From: Spirochaetes bacterium RBG_16_67_19
GTDB taxonomy: Bacteria; Spirochaetota; Spirochaetia; SZUA-6; DRHE01
Direction: 5' to 3'
NCBI GenBank assembly: GCA_001829505.1
Contig: MIBK01000151.1
Location: 8,415-18,954 of the forward strand
Length of the DNA: 10,540 nucleotides
Made by a program: the position numbers and the translations under genes. Shown here piece after piece: positions 1-5,414 of the stretch; position 1 is the stretch's first letter; each line of letters opens with the position of its first letter. Under the pieces are notes generated by a model that saw nothing but the letters and a program-made list of their open reading frames with translations, made no database searches and was not told the DNA's origin.

Positions 1-617
1 CCGAGGCCCGCCGGGCGGGCGTGCGCTGCGAGGTGAGGCCGGCGGACCTGGCCTCCGCCCAGGACTGCCTGGCCATGGCCGAGCACTTCGCCGCCCTGTT
101 CCCGGTGATCGACCTGCTGGTCAACAACGCGGGCCTGAGCTTTCCGGAGAAGCTGGTGGACCTGGAAGTCGGGCACTGGGACACGACCCTGGCCGTGAAC
201 CTGCGCGCCCCGGCCCTGATCAGCAGGGTGATCGCGCGGAAGATGATCGCCGCCGGCGGCGGGGCGATCGTCAACATCTCCAGCAATGCCTGCCTGGCGG
301 GCATCGAGGAGCACGCCGCCTACTGCGCGAGCAAGTTCGGGCTGGACGGGCTGACCAAGGTCATGGCGGTGGAGCTGGGACCGCACAACATCCGGGTGAA
401 CGCCGTCGCCCCCACCGTGGTGCTCACCCCCATGGGCGCCCAGGTCTGGGGCGACCCGAAGAAGGCGGACCCGGTCAAGGCCAAGATCCCCCTGGGGCGC
501 TTCGCCCAGCCGCGGGAAGTCACCGCGGCGGTGCTGTTCCTGGCCTCCGAGGGGGCCGGCATGATCCATGGGGAGACGCTGATCATCGACGGAGGAGTCA
601 ATGCCAAACTCTATTGA
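1..617 (+). CDS. SDR-family oxidoreductase, L-xylulose/dicarbonyl reductase-like (5' truncated)
   Basis: This is an NAD(P)-dependent short-chain dehydrogenase/reductase, cytoplasmic, probably interconverting a ketose or other carbonyl and its alcohol. The reading frame is open from base 3 and the true start lies off the left edge. About 50 N-terminal residues, including the TGxxxGxG nucleotide-binding motif, are therefore missing. Visible SDR marks are NNAG after the fourth strand, catalytic Ser (codon 282-284), the YxxxK pair (Tyr 321-323, Lys 333-335), and a C-terminal IDGG motif. The stretch ELGPHNIRVNAVAPTVV, then TPMG and KIPLGRFA, recalls animal L-xylulose/dicarbonyl reductase (DCXR) more than generic FabG; this comes from memory of the family, not a search. 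Its last 17 bases overlap the next SDR gene, whose ribosome-binding site lies inside this gene, so the two are probably translationally coupled. SDR membership is sure; the substrate is not. Confidence 0.93.
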   Translation, partial: EARRAGVRCEVRPADLASAQDCLAMAEHFAALFPVIDLLVNNAGLSFPEKLVDLEVGHWDTTLAVNLRAPALISRVIARKMIAAGGGAIVNISSNACLAGIEEHAAYCASKFGLDGLTKVMAVELGPHNIRVNAVAPTVVLTPMGAQVWGDPKKADPVKAKIPLGRFAQPREVTAAVLFLASEGAGMIHGETLIIDGGVNAKLY

Positions 618-1347
618 GGGCAAGACGGCGCTGGTGACCGGAGCCGCCGGGGTGATGGGCCTGGCGGTGGTCAGGGCCCTGCTGGCGGAGGGAGCCTCCG
701 TGATCATGGTCGACCTGAACGAGAGCCGCCTGCGGGCGCTGGGCCGCGAGCTGGGGCCCCGGGCGGTGCCGGCCGCCTTCGACGTCACCGACCCGGCCGC
801 CATCCAGCGGGAGCTCTCGCGCCTGGAGACCGCCGGGAGCACGGTGGACATCCTGGTGAACAACGCCGGCATCCTGTCCAACAACAAGTCCCAGGCCACC
901 ACGCCCGAGGAGTGGCGGCGGGTGGTGGAGATCAACCTGGGCGGCATGTTCTACCTGTCCCGGGCGGTGATCCCGGGCATGAAGGCCAAGCGCTGGGGCC
1001 GGATCGTGAACGTCTCCTCGCTGGCCGCCCAGACCGGAGGCCTGACCGCGGGCACGGCCTACGCGGCCTCCAAGGGCGGGGTGATCTCGCTGACCCGTTC
1101 CCTGGCCGCCGAGACCGCCGCCTTCGGCATCACCGCCAACGCCATCGCCCCGGCCTACGTCAAGACGCCGATGATCACCGAGCAGTTGACGGAGGAGCAG
1201 CGGCAAGGAATACTGAATAAGATCCCGGTGGGGCGCTTCTGCGAGCCGGAGGAGTTCGCCCACGTGGTGCTCTTCCTGGCCAGTCCGCTGGCCGGTTTCA
1301 TCACCGGGGATCTGATCAACCTGAACGGAGGACTGTATTTCAACTAG
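601..1347 (+). CDS. SDR-family oxidoreductase, FabG-like, probably NAD-dependent
   Basis: This is a full-length classical SDR of 248 residues, the usual family size, acting as a soluble dehydrogenase or reductase on a hydroxyl/carbonyl pair. The Rossmann motif TGAAGVMG is at residues 13-20. An Asp (D38) ends the second strand, which in this family favours NAD(H) over NADP(H). NNAG is at 87-90, with the catalytic set N112, S140, Y154 and K158. The start ATG at 601 has GGAGGA at 591-596 within the upstream SDR gene. It overlaps that gene by 17 bases and also overlaps the proposed start of the following regulator gene. Such proteins are often labelled 3-oxoacyl-ACP reductase, but the setting (a paired SDR, an IclR regulator and a nearby sugar transporter) points to carbohydrate catabolism rather than fatty acid synthesis. 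The exact substrate is unknown. Confidence 0.93.
   Translation: MPNSIEGKTALVTGAAGVMGLAVVRALLAEGASVIMVDLNESRLRALGRELGPRAVPAAFDVTDPAAIQRELSRLETAGSTVDILVNNAGILSNNKSQATTPEEWRRVVEINLGGMFYLSRAVIPGMKAKRWGRIVNVSSLAAQTGGLTAGTAYAASKGGVISLTRSLAAETAAFGITANAIAPAYVKTPMITEQLTEEQRQGILNKIPVGRFCEPEEFAHVVLFLASPLAGFITGDLINLNGGLYFN
1327..1332 (+). promoter_or_regulatory. Ribosome binding site deciding the IclR start
   Basis: GGAGGA lies inside the 3' end of the second SDR gene, 4 bases before an in-frame ATT at 1337-1339. No comparable site precedes the first conventional start of that frame (GTG at 1394). It is therefore the best available initiation signal for the regulator gene. The site could be coincidental, since GGAGG also encodes part of the SDR C-terminus. 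Confidence 0.5.
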
Positions 1348-2158
1348 AGCCAAAAACCAGGAGAAGGCCGCCCGCACCTATTCGGCTCCCGCGGTGGACC
1401 GGGCGCTGGACATCCTGGAGTTCATGGCCGGGCACCCCCGGCCCTTCGGGGCGACCGAGCTTTCGCGCATCCTGGGCATCCCCCTGAACTCGGTGTTCCG
1501 CATCCTCAAGCGGCTGACCGAGCGGGAGTACACCACCCAGGACCTGACCTCCGGCGGCTACCAGTTGAGCACCCGGGTGTTCTCCCTGGGCATGAGCCTG
1601 TATACCCGCTTCGAGCTGCGGCAGCGGGCGCGCCCGCACCTGGAATGGCTGTGCCGGGAGACCGAGGAAACGGTGCAGCTGCAGATCCCCCACGGGGAGA
1701 AGGTGCTGGTGCTGGATACGGTCAGCCCGGAGGTTTCCTTCTACCTGCGGGTGGTGCCCGGCAGCGAGGTCTACTACCACCCCAACGCCTACGGCAAGGC
1801 CATGCTGGCCTTCATGCCCGAGGAGGAGATCAAGGCCATCCTGCCTCCCAAGCTGCCCGCCCTGACCCCCCGCACCATCACCCTGCTGCGCGAGCTGCTG
1901 CCGCAGCTGGAAGAGGCCCGGCGCACCGGCCTGGCCTACGACAACGAGGAGTACACCAGCGGCATCGTGTGCATCGGCTCGCCGGTGTTCGACGTGCAGG
2001 GCAAGATCGCCGCCGGGCTGGGCATCACCGCCATCGCCAGCCTCCTGGACGAGAAGCAGAAGACGGCCTTCGAGCAGCTGGTGCTGGAATGCGCCTACAA
2101 GGTCTCCCGGGCCATCGGCTACTCCGGCGAGTTCTTCCGCGACAAACTGAAGAGCTGA
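1337..2158 (+). CDS. IclR-family transcriptional regulator (probable ATT start)
   Basis: This is a DNA-binding regulator, usually a repressor or activator of sugar-acid, aromatic or polyol catabolism genes that responds to a small ligand. The N-terminal winged helix-turn-helix covers roughly residues 21-80, counting from the ATT start, with the HTH around 40-60 (TELSRILGIPLNSVFRILKR). The C-terminal IclR effector domain runs from about residue 85 to 265 and includes a YGKAMLAF segment. The first conventional start is GTG at 1394, but it has no ribosome-binding site and would cut off the YSAPAV segment that commonly precedes the RALDIL helix in this family. The frame is closed upstream by TGA at 1322-1324, and no ATG, GTG or TTG lies between. 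ATT at 1337, with GGAGGA four bases ahead, is the best candidate and gives 273 residues. It overlaps the SDR stop by 11 bases. The likely targets are the neighbouring SDR genes or the transporter operon (inference). Confidence 0.9.
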   Translation: MSTRAKNQEKAARTYSAPAVDRALDILEFMAGHPRPFGATELSRILGIPLNSVFRILKRLTEREYTTQDLTSGGYQLSTRVFSLGMSLYTRFELRQRARPHLEWLCRETEETVQLQIPHGEKVLVLDTVSPEVSFYLRVVPGSEVYYHPNAYGKAMLAFMPEEEIKAILPPKLPALTPRTITLLRELLPQLEEARRTGLAYDNEEYTSGIVCIGSPVFDVQGKIAAGLGITAIASLLDEKQKTAFEQLVLECAYKVSRAIGYSGEFFRDKLKS

Positions 2159-2177
2159 AAAGCTGTATCTTAGCTCC

Positions 2178-2543
2178 ATGCGGCCGAGCCTCGAGCTGTT
2201 CAGCGATTCGCTGCGGGTCTTTTCCTCCGCCGGCAAATGGCTGCATCCCCTTTTCGAGCTGGAGGATTTCCTGGCCGGAAGCTCACTCGCGCGCGACGCC
2301 CTGAGCCTGCGCGACCGGATCGTGGGCAAGGCGGCGGCCCTGCTGATCGCGCGCCTGGGCATCCGGCGGGTGCACGCGGAAATCCTGAGCGAGCCGGGCA
2401 AGGAGGTGCTGGAGGCTGCCCGCGTGAGCCTGAGCTGGGACCAGCTGGTGCCGGTGATCTCCTGCCGCACCGAGTCCGACCTGGCCGGAATCCAGGACCC
2501 GCAGGAGGCCTACGCGCTGCTGCGGCAACGGGCCGGCCGCTAG
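2178..2543 (+). CDS. DUF1893 / TM1506-like small protein
   Basis: This 121-residue protein resembles the DUF1893 family, whose structural representative is Thermotoga maritima TM1506, with a deaminase-like fold and no established function. Support comes from the order of segments: a short N-terminal strand (LRVFSSAGK), a PLFEL helix, the core DRIVGKAAALLIARLGIRRV at residues 46-65, then a strand plus LSEPGKEVLEAA helix and a VPVISCRTESD segment. Family members as I remember them end with a Cys-Pro-Met/Phe-Glu motif; here that area reads GIQDPQEA, so the cysteine is lost. The ATG at 2178 follows the IclR stop by 19 bases with no good ribosome-binding site, suggesting the same transcript and possible coupling. 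It converges on the minus-strand HPr-like gene. The family assignment was made by eye. Confidence 0.72.
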   Translation: MRPSLELFSDSLRVFSSAGKWLHPLFELEDFLAGSSLARDALSLRDRIVGKAAALLIARLGIRRVHAEILSEPGKEVLEAARVSLSWDQLVPVISCRTESDLAGIQDPQEAYALLRQRAGR

Positions 2544-2554
2544 TCCTAAAGTTC

Positions 2555-4084
2555 CTACTTGCGCAGGTACTGCAGCCTCTCCGGCAAGACCAGGTTGTTG
2601 CCGAAGTCGTCCTCCCCGTAGCCGTTCTCGGCCAGCAGGCGGATGTCCTCCAGCACCCGCCGGTCCCCCCGGAAGCAGGCGCTCAGCTCCACGACCACGT
2701 CGATCTTGCCGGTTAGAAGCAGCTCCTGCAGGGCGCGGGTGACGAACTCCTCCGGCAGCTCGCCGGGCCTGGGCTGCTCCTCCTGCAGGGCGAAGTCGCG
2801 CTGGTAGAGCACCAGGCGGTTGCAGGCGAACAGGTCCTGGACCACGCCACGGGCCCAGGCCGAAGGCGGTCCGGAGCCGGCCCAGCCGGCCAGCTGGCGA
2901 TGCACCTCCTCGGCCAGGCGCCTTTTCTTGCCGGCGCTGATCTTCTCGTTGGCCCGGAACAGGTCCAGGGTGACCCCGGCGTTGTACAGCTCCCCTTCCA
3001 GCTCCATGACCACCTCGCTGCCGTAGTGGCCGACGATCCTGGCCACCAGGGTCGAGGGGCGCACGTGGAATCCCCGGTAGCGGGGCACGGGCACGTCGAT
3101 CCGTCCCGGGACGGCGTAGCGCCGCAGCATCTCGTGGCCCAGGGTGCGGGCGGCCAGGATGTAGCGGCTGGCGAAGGCCAGGGAGAAGCGTACCAGCACT
3201 TCCAGCAGCGGGGCGGCCTCCACCGGCTCCTGCCGGCGGGCTTCCGGCGCCAGGCCGAGCAGGTGCCGCTCGCAGTAATGGGCGAAGGCCGTGGCCGTCT
3301 CCAGCAGGTGGTAGGTCACGCTGATGTGCCCCCGCAGCACGGGCAGGCGCTCGTCCAGGGACTCCATGTTGGAATCGGAGATGTGCGTGTCGTACATCGA
3401 CTGCAGGTTGTGGAATTTCTGCTCCAGGCTGCGCAGCCGCTCCTCGCACAGCGGATCGGGGATCAGGCCGGCGTAGCCGTCGGAGCGCTCGACCTGGGCG
3501 ACGTGCAGGAAGCGGGCCTCCTCGGCCAGGTTCAGGAAGGCGGTGGCCAGGTACACCACGGTCTCCCCCGGGGAGGCCGCCTGGTGGTTGCCGCGGTCGG
3601 CCGGCAGGCGGCCGTCGGGCAGCTCGTCGGCGAAGCGCTCCGGCGGAGGAGCTTTGGTTGGAGGCAGGCGCAGGGCCCGGGCGGTGGAAAGCAGGTTGCG
3701 AGCGGTGTCCCCCAGGACGCGGCAGGTGAACTCCAGGGCCCGGCGGGCGGCGCCCACGAAGTCCGCCTCCAGCGGCAGCAGCCGGTAGGTGGGCAGGAAA
3801 TGCAGGAGATGCTGCAGGATATAGCTCGCGTTGGAGAACAGCTTGAGCGCGGCCACCGCCTGGCGCAGCGGGTGCCAGCGGCGGTTGTGCCGGACCCCGT
3901 AAGCGTCCAGGAGCTCTTCCAGTTGGGTGGCCTCGGAAAGCACGTCCCCCAGCAGAGGGCGGGTGAAGCAGCGCGGGCCGGTGCCGCTTTCGGCGATGAA
4001 AGCGGCCAACTCCAGCAGCTCGCGGGAGCGGCGGGCGATCAGCCGGCGGAAGGCCTCGAGCGGGACGAGTCCGGTGCTGCCCAT
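2555..4084 (-). CDS. Large alpha-helical protein with an internal HPr-like domain
   Basis: This 509-residue soluble protein has no signal peptide or membrane segment and is of unknown function. Residues 1-320 and 390-509 look mostly helical and were not recognised. Residues about 330-395 resemble the PTS phosphocarrier HPr. A strand VPVPRYRG is followed by FHVRPS, matching the HPr active site LHxRPA with His340 (codon 3065-3067) and Arg342-Pro343 retained. After it come the first helix, the strand SEVVMELEGE and a YNAG/LDLF segment. The HPr regulatory Ser46 position appears to hold Val or Thr (Thr372 nearby). A stand-alone HPr is about 85-90 residues, so this is an HPr-like module inside a much larger protein. 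Possible roles are a phosphorylation-sensing regulator or a structural reuse of the fold (inference). The start ATG has no clear Shine-Dalgarno. The gene is divergent from the sugar ABC operon and convergent with the DUF1893 gene, with an 11-base gap and no visible terminator. Confidence 0.85.
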   Translation of the reverse strand: MGSTGLVPLEAFRRLIARRSRELLELAAFIAESGTGPRCFTRPLLGDVLSEATQLEELLDAYGVRHNRRWHPLRQAVAALKLFSNASYILQHLLHFLPTYRLLPLEADFVGAARRALEFTCRVLGDTARNLLSTARALRLPPTKAPPPERFADELPDGRLPADRGNHQAASPGETVVYLATAFLNLAEEARFLHVAQVERSDGYAGLIPDPLCEERLRSLEQKFHNLQSMYDTHISDSNMESLDERLPVLRGHISVTYHLLETATAFAHYCERHLLGLAPEARRQEPVEAAPLLEVLVRFSLAFASRYILAARTLGHEMLRRYAVPGRIDVPVPRYRGFHVRPSTLVARIVGHYGSEVVMELEGELYNAGVTLDLFRANEKISAGKKRRLAEEVHRQLAGWAGSGPPSAWARGVVQDLFACNRLVLYQRDFALQEEQPRPGELPEEFVTRALQELLLTGKIDVVVELSACFRGDRRVLEDIRLLAENGYGEDDFGNNLVLPERLQYLRK

Positions 4085-4104
4085 GGGTTGGTGCTCTTGT
4101 GGCC

Positions 4105-4133
4105 AATCTACCCGAGCGCCCCGCGAAGCGCAA
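4105..4133 (-). promoter_or_regulatory. Candidate promoter for the HPr-like gene
   Basis: Read on the minus strand, TTGCGC (4133-4128) and TAGATT (4110-4105) are separated by exactly 17 bases. This would start transcription about 13 bases before the ATG at 4084. Each box is an imperfect sigma-70 match. The very short leader fits the absence of a Shine-Dalgarno, but chance occurrence cannot be excluded. Confidence 0.35.
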
Positions 4134-4167
4134 CCTGCCGCAAAGGTCAGGCAGCCTGGAAGCTCCC

Positions 4168-4196
4168 TTGACGCCGGCAGCGAGGCCTGCTACAAT
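4168..4196 (+). promoter_or_regulatory. Strong sigma-70-type promoter of the sugar ABC operon
   Basis: The -35 box TTGACG (4168-4173) and -10 box TACAAT (4191-4196) are separated by 17 bases. A TG one base ahead of the -10 (4188-4189) forms an extended -10. Transcription should begin near 4203, giving a leader of about 90 bases before the ATG at 4293. The position, orientation and near-consensus boxes make this the likely promoter for the whole operon starting with the binding protein. Confidence 0.75.
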
Positions 4197-4197
4197 C

Positions 4198-4227
4198 CGA
4201 TAATAAACGATAGCATACGATAGCATT
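4198..4227 (+). repeat. 10-bp tandem direct repeats over the transcription start, likely operator
   Basis: ACGATAGCAT occurs twice in perfect tandem (4207-4216, 4217-4226). A degenerate unit, CGATAATAAA, sits directly before in the same 10-base phase (4198-4207). A further copy of the core GATAGCATT lies 40 bases downstream at 4259-4267. The period matches one turn of DNA, and the block covers the predicted transcription start just after the -10 box, a typical place for a repressor site. The binding protein is unknown; the IclR-family regulator at 1337 is one candidate, although IclR sites are more often palindromic. Confidence 0.55.
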
Positions 4228-4259
4228 CCGCGAGAAGCGGGGAAGGCCGGAGTTTCCGG
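4228..4259 (+). promoter_or_regulatory. Leader region with two small stem-loops
   Basis: The leader contains CCGC/GCGG (4228-4231, 4237-4240, loop GAGAA) and a second inverted repeat CCGGA/TCCGG (4247-4251, 4255-4259, loop GTT). The third GATAGCATT copy begins at the foot of the second hairpin. There is no U-tract, so these are not terminators. They may stabilise the mRNA 5' end or be incidental in GC-rich DNA. A purine-rich ribosome-binding region (GGAAAGG, 4281-4287) follows before the ATG. Confidence 0.35.
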
Positions 4260-4292
4260 ATAGCATTAAGAACGACGAAAGGAAAGGGAAAA

Positions 4293-5324
4293 ATGCTGAG
4301 AAACAGAGGAATCTGGAGAACCCTTCTTTGCGCCACCGTCCTGGCCATAGCCGCCATCGGCCTGGTCTATGCGAGCGGCGACAATGAGGGCGCCAAGGCC
4401 GGCAAGAAGCTGGTCTACGGTCACATCACCCCGGGTCCCGACACCTGGTACAAGCGGGTGGTGGACGGCCTGCAGCTGGGTGCTGAAAAATACGGGGTCG
4501 AGCTCATCGTGCTCAACTCGGACTACGACGTGCAGAAGGAGCTGGCCAACATCGACTCCATGATCACCCAGGGCATCGACGGCCTGGTCATGTTCTCCTT
4601 CAACGAGAACGGGGCGCGCATCGCCGCCGAGAAGTGCAAGAAGGCCGGCATCCCGGTGGTGGTGGTCGACAGCGCCGGCGCCATCTTCAAGCAGGGCGTC
4701 GAGGTGGTGGCGGGCGTCGATTTCGACTGGGCCAAGATGGGCGAGATGACCATGAAGTGGCTGGCCAAGAACAAGCCGGGCGCCAAGTGGATGAATATCA
4801 CCGGCAACTTCACCTCCCTGCCGATGATCTTCCTCAACGAGTCCATGGCCGAGTGGTCCAAGAAGCTGGGGCTCACCCTGGTGGACACCCGCGAAGGGAA
4901 GTTCGACCCGAACCTGGCCATGAATATCGCCCAGGACCTGGTGCAGTCGGGTGTGGACTTCGACACCTTCTACGTTTCTGATGAGGACATGGGCGCGGCG
5001 GTCATCCGCATGCTCACCGACAAGAAACTGATCAACAACCCCTACTGGGTCATTTCCGAAAACGGCTCGCCGGCGGGCATTCCCCTGCTGCAGGACGGGC
5101 GCCTCCGGTACACGATCAGCGCCTCCCCGGGCTGGGAGGGCGTGCTGGCGTTCCTGGCCCTGCACAAGTACGTGGTCGGCAAGGAAAAGAAGGTCAACCA
5201 GCCCATCATCATGCCGATCTTCGACATCACCAAGGACAACACCGGCGACATCATTCCCTGGATCGTCGGGCCCGTGCACTTCGACTTGACCAAGAAGTTC
5301 TATCCCTCGCTGCTGGATTTCTAA
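4293..5324 (+). CDS. Sugar ABC transporter periplasmic substrate-binding protein
   Basis: This is the periplasmic receptor that binds a sugar or related compound and delivers it to the permease encoded downstream. It has 343 residues, normal for the ribose/galactose-type family (Peripla_BP_4). Residues 1-27 form a Sec signal peptide: Arg-rich start, hydrophobic core, and the cleavage site V25-Y26-A27. The mature protein shows the expected alternation of strands and helices: LVYGHITPGPDTWYKRVVDG as the first unit, QGIDGLVMFSFNE as the site-II type segment, IPVVVVDSAG, and a hinge-type DTFYVSDEDMGAAVI. There is no lipobox at the cleavage site, so it should be soluble in a periplasm. It is the first gene after a strong promoter, with GGAAAGG ahead of the ATG. 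A stem-loop follows the stop, fitting the common pattern of more binding protein than membrane components. The ligand cannot be read from sequence. Confidence 0.95.
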   Translation: MLRNRGIWRTLLCATVLAIAAIGLVYASGDNEGAKAGKKLVYGHITPGPDTWYKRVVDGLQLGAEKYGVELIVLNSDYDVQKELANIDSMITQGIDGLVMFSFNENGARIAAEKCKKAGIPVVVVDSAGAIFKQGVEVVAGVDFDWAKMGEMTMKWLAKNKPGAKWMNITGNFTSLPMIFLNESMAEWSKKLGLTLVDTREGKFDPNLAMNIAQDLVQSGVDFDTFYVSDEDMGAAVIRMLTDKKLINNPYWVISENGSPAGIPLLQDGRLRYTISASPGWEGVLAFLALHKYVVGKEKKVNQPIIMPIFDITKDNTGDIIPWIVGPVHFDLTKKFYPSLLDF

Positions 5325-5346
5325 GGATCGGGCATAAGGAATTTTG

Positions 5347-5387
5347 GGGCTGACGTGGCCGCCTGCCCTCAGCGGCCGCGTCAGCCC
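5347..5387 (+). terminator. 16-bp GC-rich stem-loop between binding-protein and ATPase genes
   Basis: The arms at 5347-5362 and 5372-5387 pair along 16 bases with a single G-U, enclosing a 9-base loop. Only a short T-run (ATTTT) follows, so this is probably a partial terminator or a 3' barrier protecting the binding-protein mRNA, not a complete stop. The start of the left arm (GGGCTGA, 5347-5353) recurs at 5395-5401. That copy can pair with TCAGCCC (5381-5387) in an alternative hairpin just upstream of the ATPase ribosome-binding site. Confidence 0.75.
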
Positions 5388-5414
5388 ATTTTGAGGGCTG
5401 AAGGCGGGCGGAAG

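Noticed and set aside
2531..2554. Possible bidirectional terminator between the convergent genes, including the GGCCGGCC palindrome at 2531-2538
   Set aside because: The palindrome is inside the DUF1893 coding end, has no loop and no T-run, and the gap is only 11 bases. No terminator could be supported.
2283..4226. A 647-codon minus-strand open frame in another phase of the HPr-like gene
   Set aside because: The product is Arg/Pro/Gly/Ala-rich with no domain, whereas the 509-residue frame has a coherent HPr-like segment and normal composition.
4326..4331. Lipoprotein-type cysteine (Leu-Leu-Cys, residue 13) in the binding-protein signal
   Set aside because: It lies too early, at the beginning of the hydrophobic core, and does not match the L-[AS]-[GA]-C lipobox. 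The V-Y-A site at 25-27 is better.
5355..5414. GTG at 5355 as an earlier start of the ATPase gene
   Set aside because: It sits inside the 16-bp stem, has no ribosome-binding site, and adds 20 residues not expected in the family.
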